NCBI GenBank assembly: GCA_963205455.1
Contig: CAUJJL010000120.1
Span: 1-46,522, forward strand
Direction: 5' to 3'
Source: Verrucomicrobiota bacterium
Lineage (GTDB): Bacteria > Verrucomicrobiota > Verrucomicrobiia > Opitutales > Opitutaceae
Length of the DNA stretch: 46,522 nt
How positions within the stretch are numbered: position 1 is the first letter of the stretch; every line of letters starts with the position of its first letter. The notes beneath the pieces are model-generated. The model saw only the letters and a program-made list of their open reading frames with translations. It was not told where the DNA came from and searched no databases. Position numbers and translations under genes: made by a program. Positions 17,646-25,446 of this stretch are shown piece by piece.

Positions 17646-17748
17646 GCGACCTTCGGCTGAAAGCGGCGGACGAACAACCAGTGAAAAAGCAGCTCTCGCA
17701 AGAGAGCTGATGGCATCAGCGACCTTCGGCTGAAAGCTGCGGACGAAC
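17645..17748. repeat. Pair of 31-bp direct repeats flanking a hairpin
   Basis: Copies at 17645-17675 and 17718-17748 differ at one base and share the core GACCTTCGGCTGAAAGC. The first begins right at the ABC-F stop codon. Between them is a perfect hairpin. The layout, two direct repeats around a palindrome outside any gene, is that of a REP/BIME-like element, though no other copy lies in this window. Confidence 0.65.
17690..17709 (-). terminator. 8-bp hairpin with GCAA loop and flanking T run on minus strand
   Basis: CAGCTCTC and GAGAGCTG pair perfectly around GCAA, a GNRA-type loop. On the minus strand the stem is followed by GCTTTTTC, which fits an intrinsic terminator, although no minus-strand gene lies directly upstream of it. 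It may instead be the structural core of the surrounding repeat. Confidence 0.45.
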
Positions 17749-17903
17749 GGCACCTTGAGCGGGCGCGATACGTCGAAGCATCGCTTCCGCTGCCCGCCCC
17801 GTTTCCCTCCATCCCCTCGAACCGTATTCTCCAAGACAGGGAAGTGTCATTGTCGTCAACAGGGCGGTGAGGTTGTCGTTGAGAGGATCGGACTTTGCGG
17901 ACA

Positions 17904-17932
17904 TTCAAGCTGGCACCCCGACACGATATTCT
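17904..17932 (+). promoter_or_regulatory. Candidate promoter for tRNA-Leu
   Basis: TTCAAG (17904-17909) and TATTCT (17927-17932) are 17 bases apart and end 22 bases before the tRNA. Both boxes are imperfect. No gene was found between the repeat element and the tRNA. Confidence 0.35.
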
Positions 17933-17954
17933 GTTACCGAATAGGCCTACATTT

Positions 17955-18040
17955 GCCCGGGTGGCGGAACGGTATACGCTGCGCACTTAAAATGCGCTGT
18001 CCGAAAGGACTTGCGGGTTCGAGCCCCGCCCCGGGCACCA
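17955..18040 (+). tRNA. tRNA-Leu (anticodon TAA)
   Basis: An 86-nt class II tRNA. GCCCGGG pairs with CCCGGGC in the acceptor stem, the anticodon loop ACTTAAAAT carries TAA, a variable arm follows (TGTCCGAAAGGACT), the T arm contains GGTTCGAGCC, and the discriminator A is followed by an encoded CCA. It reads TTA and TTG codons. Accessory genes begin 190 bp downstream, so its 3' end may have served as an integration site. Confidence 0.95.
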
Positions 18041-18229
18041 TTCAGTGCTGCCGCTTCACCTGCCGAAGCTTATCTGGATGCCAAGACCCTGGAGCCCTTT
18101 GCAAGCTGGGAAGAGCGATCGGCCTGCAACGCGATTGGTCTTGGTCCGGAAGAATGACGCGTGACCTCGGCCCCCATGCTCCCTACGCAAATGCCTGTAT
18201 ATCTGAGATCCCCCTACAGCCTGCACGCA

Positions 18230-19075
18230 ATGAGCCAAAGCCAGTTCGCCAACATCGCCAACCAAGAAACCGACCTCTGGGACGCCACTGACAACCTCAG
18301 CGCCAACTCCAAGCTCACCGCCGGTGAATACTGCATGCCGGTCCTGGGCGTGATCTTCTTTCGCCACGCCACCAACCGTTACCACGAGGCGCTTCGCGAA
18401 ATTCAGGCTGACCAGGCAGCGGGCAAGATGCCCAAGCGCCCCCTTTCTGCCGCGGATTTCAAGAAACGCCGTGCCCTCTTGCTGCCCAAGGCCGCCCGCT
18501 ACGATGAATTAGTTTCCCTCCCCAAGGGCGCTGATCTCGGCACCGCACTGGTTGAAGCCATGAACGCCATCGAGCGCGACTTCGAGCCCCTCCAGAACCA
18601 GCTGCCAAAAGACTACACCAAGTTTGAGAACAACCTGCTGGAGGACCTCCTCCGCGTCTTCGATAGCGAGACGCTCCGCTCCGCCCGGGGTGATGTTTTC
18701 GGCCGCATCAACGAATACTTCCTCATGAAGTTCGCCATGCAGGGCGCCCAGAACAACGGCGAGTTCTTTACCCCGCCCTCCATCGTCCAAACGATTGTCA
18801 ACGTGATCGAGCCTGACCATGGTATCGTCTTCGACCCCGCCTGCGGCTCCGGAGGTACGGCCAAAATCGAACTGAAGGATAACGAACTGAAGGCGGCGCG
18901 AACCCACAGTAACCGCTACTACCTGTATCGATTTTACGTTGAGCGCCCGGACGTTTATCTGGTTACCGCCCTTCGCGATCCGATGGGAGCGGTGGAGGCA
19001 ACTTCAATCGCCGTTCACATTGATCTCGAGCGGGCACGCTCGACCGAACGATACCGTTTCGGGGCGGAAGACTAA
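18230..19075 (+). pseudogene. Truncated type I methyltransferase HsdM joined to a DUF3883-like tail
   Basis: Residues 1-209 are the start of a type I restriction-modification DNA methyltransferase subunit: the N-terminal helical HsdM domain (QETDLWDATDNLSANSKL), NNGEFFTPPSIVQTIV and the SAM-binding DPACGSGG (202-209). HsdM proteins continue for 250 or more residues from there, including the NPPY/F motif; here the frame switches to about 70 residues (IELKDNELKAARTHSNRYYL, then YLVTALRDPM) that look like the end of a DUF3883-type protein. The likely history is an in-frame deletion that removed most of hsdM, any hsdS/hsdR, and the start of a second gene. Methylation is not expected without the catalytic motif. 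ATG at 18230 is chosen because HsdM similarity starts there. Confidence 0.75.
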
Positions 19076-19119
19076 AAGGAACTGGTTGTAGACTGAACGG
19101 TCGTATTGCATCCTACCTC

Positions 19120-20016
19120 ATGCTGTTTGAGCGCCAAAAACGCCTCCTCGCCCTCGTCGATGCCCTCGGCGGGGAAGTGAGCAATCTGGACTTCCAGAAA
19201 CTCCTATTTCTCTACTGCCGAGAAGTTGAGTCGGAGCCTGCCTATGAATTCGTGCCCTACAAATACGGCGGCTTCTCCTTTACCTCCTATGCCGACAAGC
19301 GCCGTCTAACCGAGAAGGGCTTGCTGGAGAATGAAGAGCGCATGTGGAAACTCACCGCCACTGGCCGCAAGCTCGCCAAGGTGCCCCCAATGGTCCGAAT
19401 GGGCATGGATGGGTTTGCTCGGCGCAAAGCCAGCCTGCGTGGCGATGCTCTTGTGGCGGAGGCCTACCGTCGTCACCCCTATTATGCCACGCGCAGTGAA
19501 ATCGCCGCCCGTTTGCTAGCCGCCGACGCACCGGCACGCGCCGCCATCAATGCCGCCCGCCCTCCTCGTGGAGAGCCGGGAATATGCACCATCGGCTATG
19601 AGGGCAGCACCTTGGAAGGCTACCTCAATCGCCTGCTGCAGGCCGGCGTGACACTGCTGTGCGACGTGCGGCGCAACCCACTCAGCCGGAAATACGGTTT
19701 TTCCAAAGGCACACTTTCAAAAGGCTGCGAGGGCGTCGGCATTCGCTACGAACACCTGCCTGAGCTAGGCATCTCCTCGGAGGAACGCCGCGAACTCAAA
19801 ACACAAGCCGACTATGATGCTCTGTTCGTCACTTACGAGCGCGATTGCCTGCCACACCAAGGCGCGGCATTAGCCAAGATCAGTGGGTGGGTGAACGAGG
19901 GCCAACGGGTGGCGCTCACCTGCTACGAGGCTCAGCCCTGCCAATGCCACCGCCATTGCGTGGCCGAGGCCCTGGAGCGGGAGTTCGGACGGGAGTTCTC
20001 TCCCCGGCATCTGTGA
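19120..20016 (+). CDS. Panacea-like / DUF488 fusion protein
   Basis: A 298-residue protein in two parts. Residues 1-90 (LDFQKLLFLYCREVE, then FVPYKYGGFSFTSYADKRRL) resemble the Panacea/DUF4065 (SocA-like) module found in antitoxins and protease adaptors. Residues 153-290 are a DUF488 domain, with TIGYEGSTLEGYLNRLL, LCDVRRNPLSRKYGFSKGTL and the cysteine/histidine motif CQCHRHC near the end, which suggests a metal or catalytic site. A linker of about 60 residues joins them. DUF488 has no established biochemical function. Its position directly after a type I RM remnant and 13 bp before a second unknown gene points to a defence or toxin-antitoxin role, which is inference. Confidence 0.75.
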   Translation: MLFERQKRLLALVDALGGEVSNLDFQKLLFLYCREVESEPAYEFVPYKYGGFSFTSYADKRRLTEKGLLENEERMWKLTATGRKLAKVPPMVRMGMDGFARRKASLRGDALVAEAYRRHPYYATRSEIAARLLAADAPARAAINAARPPRGEPGICTIGYEGSTLEGYLNRLLQAGVTLLCDVRRNPLSRKYGFSKGTLSKGCEGVGIRYEHLPELGISSEERRELKTQADYDALFVTYERDCLPHQGAALAKISGWVNEGQRVALTCYEAQPCQCHRHCVAEALEREFGREFSPRHL

Positions 20017-20029
20017 GGTAGCCCTGTCC

Positions 20030-20848
20030 ATGTTCCGCGAGCGTATTCTGATAACGGTTAAGACCTATCCGACGCTCTCGCGGAAATACGGTGAGACTGT
20101 CTGCACCGCCGGCTTGCGCCCAGATGGTTCATGGGTGCGGCTTTATCCCGTGCCTTTTCGCCGGCTCGAAGATGGCGAGCAATATCGCAAGTTCGACTGG
20201 TTGGAGTGCGATGTCACCCGCAGCACCAAGGATCCACGCCCCGAGACCTACCACCCAACCGATGTGCATCAGCTGGTTCCCGCTGGGCACATGGACACTG
20301 CGCACAACTGGCGGGAGCGACGGCAGTTGGTGTTGGGCAAGGGGAAGGTTTACACCCGGCTTCAAACCCTGATTGATGGTGCGAAGGCTAATCAGATGTC
20401 CTTGGCCATCTTCAAGCCGACCCGCATCACCGACTTCATCTGGGAGGAAGAGGATAGGGATTGGGACGGCAAGAAACTTGCCGAGATGCGCAACCGGGCC
20501 AACCAAGGCGAGATGTTTGCTGAAGAGTCATGGCGGCAGACCTTCGACGTGATCCGCAAGCTGCCCTTCAGCTTCTCTTATCGGTTCGAGGACGACGCGG
20601 GGAAGTCGAGTGAGTTGCAGGTGCTGGACTGGGAGGCGGGAGCGCTTTTCTGGAAATGTGTTTGGGGAGGCGATACCGAAAAAGCAGCGCTGGCGAAAGT
20701 GAGGCAGAAATACTTCGACGACTTCACCAAGAAGGATCTGCACTTCTTCCTTGGCACCACGCAGGAGTTCCACTTTCGGGCCCCTAATCCGTGGGTGATC
20801 ATCGGGGTGTTTCCGATTCCCCACGAACCGCAAGGCGAGCTTTTCTGA
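20030..20848 (+). CDS. Uncharacterised partner of the DUF488 protein
   Basis: A 272-residue soluble protein that I cannot place in a named family. The N-terminus is distinctive: ITVKTYPTLSRKYGETVCTA, then WVRLYPVPFRRLED and RPETYHP, a beta-rich region that could be a small barrel. The middle contains a WEEEDRDWDG acidic stretch, and the end reads LHFFLGTTQEFHFRAPNPWV. There is no signal peptide or membrane segment. The ATG at 20030 lies 13 bp after the stop of the DUF488 gene, so the two are almost certainly co-transcribed and probably work together. Confidence 0.72.
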   Translation: MFRERILITVKTYPTLSRKYGETVCTAGLRPDGSWVRLYPVPFRRLEDGEQYRKFDWLECDVTRSTKDPRPETYHPTDVHQLVPAGHMDTAHNWRERRQLVLGKGKVYTRLQTLIDGAKANQMSLAIFKPTRITDFIWEEEDRDWDGKKLAEMRNRANQGEMFAEESWRQTFDVIRKLPFSFSYRFEDDAGKSSELQVLDWEAGALFWKCVWGGDTEKAALAKVRQKYFDDFTKKDLHFFLGTTQEFHFRAPNPWVIIGVFPIPHEPQGELF

Positions 20849-20925
20849 GCCCATAGCCTTCACCGACCTCAACTCAGAAGACGTAAGCGTCCGCGGGAGT
20901 ACAGGTAGAAGGAAGGCGGTGGAGA

Positions 20926-20939
20926 GTGTAGGATCCCGG
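20926..20939 (+). promoter_or_regulatory. Copy 3 of the GTGTAGRATCC motif
   Basis: GTGTAGGATCCCGG here is identical over 14 bases to the motif upstream of the copper ATPase gene (minus strand, 25244-25257). It points toward the gene-free stretch 20940-21256. A promoter element is the simplest reading; chance is unlikely but cannot be excluded. Confidence 0.4.
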
Positions 20940-21029
20940 GGATGTATGAGGAAACGAACTCGCGAAGGAACCGATCAGGGCTGCGACTGGAGAAGGCGGT
21001 GGGGGAGGAAATTGTGCGCGGTGTGGTTG

Positions 21030-21068
21030 GTCGCGGAGGCGAGTCCGGTCCATCCGGATGTCCGCGAC
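21030..21068. other. Strong stem-loop, candidate structured RNA
   Basis: GTCGCGGA (21030-21037) pairs with TCCGCGAC (21061-21068), and inside it TCCGG (21044-21048) pairs with CCGGA (21054-21058) around loop TCCAT. There is no T run on either side, so it is not a standard terminator. It may be a processed RNA, or a factor-dependent end for the sigma operon. Confidence 0.4.
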
Positions 21069-21256
21069 GCAGGCGTTTTAGGGCGGGCGCAGTTGCCTCG
21101 ACGGGGTGGGATTCATACAAGGCGTCCTACTTTTCAAACGAGAAGGTTCTGACCGCAAGCCTTGTGTGCAGGCGGGGAGATCGTAGCGGAAAGCCATCGG
21201 CAACTGCGAGGGGGGCTGGGTGCCGACGGCTGGGGTGAGTCTTTCCCTGAGGGCGT

Positions 21257-21853
21257 TTACCTCTGATAGGATTGAATTCTCGAGCGCAGGAGCTGGCGGG
21301 CGCGGTAGAGGCGGGTTTCGACGGCCTTTGGGGTGCAGCGCATCACCTGGGCGGCCTCTTGGTAGCTCAGGTCTTCGATCTCCACGCACAGGATTGCCTG
21401 GCGTAGCTTTTCGGGGAGGGAATCTATGGCTGCTCGCACCTCTCGTATGAGGTTCGCGCTCTCGGCCAGTTCCGACGCGGGGCGGGCTGAGGAATCCGTG
21501 GGTTCAAATCCACCGGGTGTGGTGGCGCGGAGTTCCTCCATGCTGTCCTCGCGGCGGCGGATTTTCCAGCGCAGGCGGTTGCGCCCGAGGTTTGCGGCGA
21601 TGGTCAGCAGCCAGGGCTTGAACGACGCTCCGGCGCGGTAATTCGCGCGTTTCTGGTAGAGGCGGACGAAGGATTCCTGGGCCAGGTCCTCGATATCGGA
21701 AGATGGCACACCGAGTCGCAGAAGAAACCCCTTCACGCCGACTTCCCAGCGCTTCATGAGGACCGCAAGGGCGTGGTCGTCCCCTTGCTGCAAGGCCTCC
21801 ATCAGCGTCTCATCCGAATCCGTCCCGGCATCAGTTTCGGCCGGGGATGTCAT
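21257..21853 (-). CDS. ECF RNA polymerase sigma factor (CnrH-like position)
   Basis: A 198-residue sigma-70 family factor with only regions 2 and 4. Region 2 covers about residues 30-95 (DIEDLAQESFVRLYQKRANY, then FKPWLLTIAANLGRNRLRWK); region 4 covers about 140-190 (SLPEKLRQAILCVEIEDLSY, then AAQVMRCTPKAVETRLYRAR). ATG at 21853 is chosen; it overlaps the end of the upstream gene by 23 bp, so translation is probably coupled. It is the last of three overlapping genes, after a predicted membrane protein and a predicted periplasmic sensor, the order of the cnrYXH metal-resistance regulators. Regulation by the upstream pair is inferred from this order. Confidence 0.88.
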   Translation of the reverse strand: MTSPAETDAGTDSDETLMEALQQGDDHALAVLMKRWEVGVKGFLLRLGVPSSDIEDLAQESFVRLYQKRANYRAGASFKPWLLTIAANLGRNRLRWKIRRREDSMEELRATTPGGFEPTDSSARPASELAESANLIREVRAAIDSLPEKLRQAILCVEIEDLSYQEAAQVMRCTPKAVETRLYRARQLLRSRIQSYQR

Positions 21854-22328
21854 GCGCGGAGTGATGCTGCTGCAGATCGAGCGTGGCTGGCGCGGAATGA
21901 TCAAACGTCGCGATGCGGGGCAGGACAATGGACAGGTAACGCTCGCCCTCACGGCCTCCGATTGCCGCAGCGATTGCCTCCACATGTTTTTCGGTGCTGG
22001 ACTTGCACTCCGCATCGACCTTCGAGACCTGTTTCATGGCTGCATCGATTTCAGACTGGGACGCGCCTGCGCTGCGCAGGCGCTGCAGGGCCCGTCGCGA
22101 ATCGGCGATGGCCTCGCAGTGGGCGGCGCAGACTCCTTCATACGACTCATGCATGGCTTTCACGCGCGCGAATGTCTTGTCGGACAGCTTGAACTCGGTT
22201 CGCAGCCAGACAAGCGAATCGTCATTCGTTCCCGTCGCGGTGGGCCGAAGGAAACAAAAATAGGAGATGCAGCCGGCCGCGAGTGCCACGAGGCCGATTG
22301 CGCCTGCAGTGAGCCAGCCGTATTTCAT
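21831..22328 (-). CDS. Membrane-anchored periplasmic protein, CnrX/Spy-like metal sensor candidate
   Basis: A 165-residue protein with one N-terminal membrane segment (about residues 6-27) and a helical periplasmic domain. Possible metal ligands cluster at His60, Cys67, His70 and Cys71, with Cys108 and His115 later; the LQRLRSAGASQSEIDAAMKQ region fits the long helices of the heavy-metal resistance (CnrX/Spy/ZraP) fold. Similarity to CnrX lies in architecture and place, not in clear sequence identity. It starts with a 4-bp overlap on the preceding gene and ends 23 bp inside the sigma-factor gene. A role as redox or copper sensor is suggested by the cysteines and by the nearby copper ATPase; this is inference. 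Confidence 0.65.
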   Translation of the reverse strand: MKYGWLTAGAIGLVALAAGCISYFCFLRPTATGTNDDSLVWLRTEFKLSDKTFARVKAMHESYEGVCAAHCEAIADSRRALQRLRSAGASQSEIDAAMKQVSKVDAECKSSTEKHVEAIAAAIGGREGERYLSIVLPRIATFDHSAPATLDLQQHHSAHDIPGRN

Positions 22329-22648
22329 GGCACCGGCATCGCAGTCACCTGCTGATGAGGATCAATGCTGGCCACATAGCGTTGGATCTGCGCCTCGCGC
22401 ATCCGGGCCGTCTGATGACGGGCCATCAGGTTTCCGCCGATGCCGGCAACCAGGATCACTGCCACGCCGGCGACGGATACGCCGGGCACATGGAGCCTGA
22501 GCCAGGCCGCCCAGGTCGCCGGCCTTCGCTTCGCAGCATCGATCCGCTCCCAGACCGCGGCGCGGAATTGCGCCGAGGGCGACGCCGATGTCGGCCAGCT
22601 CTGGCGAAGCAACTGGCGCAGATGATCCTCATTGTTGGGCGAACTCAT
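22325..22648 (-). CDS. Small single-span membrane protein, anti-sigma candidate (CnrY-like)
   Basis: A 107-residue protein: about 52 cytoplasmic residues (MSSPNNEDHLRQLLRQSW, then FRAAVWERIDAAKRRPATW), one membrane segment (VSVAGVAVILVAGIGG) and about 30 periplasmic residues. This is the layout of short anti-sigma factors such as CnrY, which hold an ECF sigma factor at the membrane through a short N-terminal helix. It is the first gene of three overlapping genes on the minus strand. No zinc-binding HxxxCxxC motif is present, so it would not be a ZAS-type anti-sigma factor. Sequence alone would not identify it; the call depends on the order with the sensor-like and sigma genes. Confidence 0.6.
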   Translation of the reverse strand: MSSPNNEDHLRQLLRQSWPTSASPSAQFRAAVWERIDAAKRRPATWAAWLRLHVPGVSVAGVAVILVAGIGGNLMARHQTARMREAQIQRYVASIDPHQQVTAMPVP

Positions 22649-22664
22649 GGTCGTGGTTGTTCCT

Positions 22665-22677
22665 GGATTCTACACCG
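22665..22677 (-). promoter_or_regulatory. Copy 1 of the GTGTAGRATCC motif, upstream of the regulator trio
   Basis: On the minus strand it reads CGGTGTAGAATCC and ends 16 bases before the ATG at 22648. It differs at one of 13 bases from the element upstream of the copper ATPase gene. Its position suits a -10 region or start-site element of a promoter read by a specialised sigma factor. Confidence 0.45.
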
Positions 22678-22811
22678 AGGATCACGTCCAACCCTCAGGG
22701 AATTTTTGCCCCGCAGACAGTCGCAGCCATCGCCTTGGCAGGCGGTTGCAATATCCGGGAAGGATTATCGATCTCTACGACAGCGCATTGCGGATGGGAT
22801 TGGGCAAAGCC

Positions 22812-25223
22812 TCATGGTTGGACACGTCGCAGGCGCAGTGCGTTTGAGATGACGGACACACTGCTGAGCGCCATTGCCGCTCCTGCGAACATCGGGCTGA
22901 GAAGCCATCCTGTGAGCGGGTAGAGGATCCCTGCGGCGATAGGTATGCCGGCTGCATTGTAGACAAACGCAAAGAACAGGTTCTGCCGGATATTCTTCAT
23001 CGTGGCGCGGCTGAGCGCGAGGGCGCTTGCGATGCCGCGCAGGTCGCCTTTGACGAGTGTGATGGCGGCGCTTTCGATGGCGACATCCGTTCCGGTACCC
23101 ATCGCAATGCCGACATCAGCGGCCGCCAGGGCAGGAGCGTCGTTGATGCCATCTCCAGCCATTGCAATCACCGCGCCCGTTTGCCGGTGTTCCTCGATGA
23201 TGCGGAGCTTGTCTTCGGGAGTGAGCTGCGCGCGCACGTCATCGATACTCAGAACCTTGGCGACTGCCTTGGCGGTGGTCGCGTGGTCGCCCGTGAGCAT
23301 GACGACCTTCAGTCCCATTTGATGCAGCCGGGAAATCGCATCGGCGGTGGAAGGCTTGATCTTGTCCGAAAGCGCGAGCACTCCGGCGACTACCTGTTCA
23401 ATGGAAAGCCAAATCACGGTGCCACCCTGGGAGAGCAGGTGTTCGGACGCGGCGTCGAACTCGGGCTTGATCGTCACGCCTTCCTTTTCGAGCCATGAGC
23501 GTTTGCCGGCACGAACGTGTTGTCCGTCAATCCGGCCCGTCACTCCCGCGCCGGTGACCGAGGAGAATGCTTCGACGACGGGTTTCCTGAGAGCACGCTT
23601 GTCCGCAGCGTTGACGACAGCGCGGGCGAGCGGGTGTTCGCTTCCGGCCTCGAGTGCGGCAGCCCAGGAGAGGAGTTTTTCTTCACCGATGGCGGCATCC
23701 GCATGGAGTCCGGAGAGCACGGGCCTGCCCTCTGTCAATGTACCGGTCTTGTCCGTGACGACATGAGTGACTTTTTCGGCGCGCTGGAGTGCGGCGGCGT
23801 CGCGGATCAGGATGCCCAACTGGGCGCCGCGCCCGATCCCGACCATGATGGACATCGGCGTGGCCAGGCCGAGCGCACAGGGGCAGGCGATGATGAGAAC
23901 TGCGACGGCATTGGTGATCGCGTACGACAGGTTGGGGCTGGGTCCCCAGATCATCCATGCCGCGAAGGTGGCGACGGCGCAGATGATGACGGCTGGTACG
24001 AAGTAGGACGAAACCCGGTCGGCAAGCGCCTGGATGGGTGCACGGCTGCGCTGTGCCTGGGCGACCATTTGCACGATCTGTGCGAGCAGGGTGTCGGCGC
24101 CGACCTTTTCCGCACGCATGACAAAGCCACCGGTCTGGTTGACGGTGGCGCCGATGACGCGATCGCCGGCCGACTTCTCCGCGGGGATCGGCTCGCCGGT
24201 GAGCATGGATTCGTCGATATTGCTGGCGCCCTCGATGATCACACCGTCGAGGGGAACCTTTTCGCCAGGACGTACACGGAGCAGGTCGCCGACCTGGATC
24301 TGATCGAGCGGGGCATCCTCCTCGCGATCGTCACGCACGCGGCGGGCGGTGCGTGGGGCGAGATCGAGCAGGGCCCTGACGGCGCGGCCGGTGCGTCGGC
24401 GGGCGCGTTCCTGCAGGTATTCGCCGAAGACGGCGAGAACCGTGATGATGGCAGCGGATTCGAAGTAGAGTCCCGCCTGCCCACCGTGCTGCATCTCGTG
24501 GGGGAAGAAGCCGGGGGCCAGCAGTGCGGCGATACTGAAGACGTAGGCAGTGCCGATGCCGAGCCCCAGGAGCGTGTACATGTTGGCACTGCGATGGCGC
24601 ACGGAATTCCAAGCTCTTCGCCAGATGAAGTCACCCGTCCAGAAGATGACGGGCGTCGCGAGAATGAATTCGCCCCAGCGACGCCACGCAGGCATTTCTC
24701 CGCCCGATGACAGGCCGGGCACCATCATGGCCATGGCGGAGACAAACACAGGCAGCGCCAGTGCGGCGCCGATCCAGAGTTTGCGGAGGAGCAATTTCAA
24801 TTCGGCTTCGTCGTCCGTGTCATCGTCCGAGATCTGGATCGGCTCGAGAGGCATGCCACACTTTGAGCAATCGCCCGGTCCCTCCTGCCTTACCTCGGGA
24901 TGCATGGGACACGTGTAGACCGTCCTGGCGGGGCTGACGTACGAGGGATTGCGTTCCAGGGCCATGCCGCAAGTCGGGCAATCCCCTGGTTTGTCCGACT
25001 CCACTCCCGGACACATGGGGCAGAAGAACTTCGCTGCGGCGGAAGGCACCACGTTCATGTCATGATCGCAGGAGTGGCCGTGCCCGTGGTGATGCGCCTC
25101 TCCACCGCCGGAGTGACAGCACGATTTGGACGTCGGATCGGAGGACGTGGAGTGTCGGCTCGATTTCTTAGATGCGCCTTCCGGTGCGTCGTTATCGTTG
25201 TGGGAGTGAGAATGCGAATACAT
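22812..25223 (-). CDS. copA: Copper-translocating P1B-type ATPase with double heavy-metal-binding N-terminus
   Basis: An 803-residue inner-membrane pump that exports copper using ATP. The first 60 residues are His-rich (SHSHSH, HHHGHGH) with a CC pair. Two heavy-metal-binding modules follow, each with a CPMxP and CxxCGM pattern (about residues 66-90 and 103-127), in place of the usual GMTCxxC domains. Core motifs are intact: TGEP, CPC (447-449) in the sixth membrane helix, the phosphorylated Asp491 in [25 protein letters not shown] and [20 protein letters not shown], and [15 protein letters not shown] near the end, typical of Cu+ pumps. ATG at 25223 starts directly before the His-rich region. 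It precedes the sigma/anti-sigma trio on the same strand. Silver transport cannot be excluded. Confidence 0.92.
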   Translation of the reverse strand: MYSHSHSHNDNDAPEGASKKSSRHSTSSDPTSKSCCHSGGGEAHHHGHGHSCDHDMNVVPSAAAKFFCPMCPGVESDKPGDCPTCGMALERNPSYVSPARTVYTCPMHPEVRQEGPGDCSKCGMPLEPIQISDDDTDDEAELKLLLRKLWIGAALALPVFVSAMAMMVPGLSSGGEMPAWRRWGEFILATPVIFWTGDFIWRRAWNSVRHRSANMYTLLGLGIGTAYVFSIAALLAPGFFPHEMQHGGQAGLYFESAAIITVLAVFGEYLQERARRRTGRAVRALLDLAPRTARRVRDDREEDAPLDQIQVGDLLRVRPGEKVPLDGVIIEGASNIDESMLTGEPIPAEKSAGDRVIGATVNQTGGFVMRAEKVGADTLLAQIVQMVAQAQRSRAPIQALADRVSSYFVPAVIICAVATFAAWMIWGPSPNLSYAITNAVAVLIIACPCALGLATPMSIMVGIGRGAQLGILIRDAAALQRAEKVTHVVTDKTGTLTEGRPVLSGLHADAAIGEEKLLSWAAALEAGSEHPLARAVVNAADKRALRKPVVEAFSSVTGAGVTGRIDGQHVRAGKRSWLEKEGVTIKPEFDAASEHLLSQGGTVIWLSIEQVVAGVLALSDKIKPSTADAISRLHQMGLKVVMLTGDHATTAKAVAKVLSIDDVRAQLTPEDKLRIIEEHRQTGAVIAMAGDGINDAPALAAADVGIAMGTGTDVAIESAAITLVKGDLRGIASALALSRATMKNIRQNLFFAFVYNAAGIPIAAGILYPLTGWLLSPMFAGAAMALSSVSVISNALRLRRVQP

Positions 25224-25246
25224 GCAGTTGAGTCGGAAGTGGACCG

Positions 25247-25259
25247 GGATCCTACACCG
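25247..25259 (-). promoter_or_regulatory. Copy 2 of the GTGTAGRATCC motif, upstream of the copper ATPase gene
   Basis: On the minus strand it reads CGGTGTAGGATCC and ends 23 bases before the ATPase ATG at 25223. Shared with the sites at 22665-22677 and 20926-20939. No -35 element at a constant distance is shared, so the type of site stays open. Confidence 0.45.
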
Positions 25260-25446
25260 GAGAAGGGAAAATACCTGCAACTTTCCTTTCCTGCGATGCA
25301 GTTTGTTGCGGCCGCACGATTGGCGGATGGAGGGAAGTTTTAGGGAACGCGAACCTCTGGCCATGGACGCATGGCACGGCCCATATTACCCATCCGTTCG
25401 TCTCGGATTGCTCCGGAGCGGCGGTTTGAAGTAGGGAGTTGGTAGC

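Larger units (their letters stand above)
20849..21256. other. 408-bp region without a convincing gene
   Basis: This stretch separates the plus-strand island from the 3' end of the minus-strand sigma-factor gene. Open frames on both strands are short, Arg/Pro/Gly-rich and start poorly. It contains a copy of the GTGTAGGATCC motif (20926-20939) pointing into it and a strong stem-loop (21030-21068). It could encode a small RNA or be a decayed junction of the island. Confidence 0.5.

Noticed and set aside
20942..21238. 98-codon plus-strand frame after the third GTGTAGGATCC copy
   Set aside because: Start is two bases after the motif with no ribosome-binding site, and the sequence is Arg/Gly-rich without family features. 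A non-coding reading is preferred.
18015..21256. Search for a repeat of the tRNA-Leu 3' end as an attachment site
   Set aside because: No second copy of the T-arm and acceptor sequence was found before the sigma-factor gene, so no att pair is annotated.
23517..24710. 397-codon plus-strand frame opposite the copper ATPase
   Set aside because: Shadow frame; all P-type ATPase motifs are on the minus strand.
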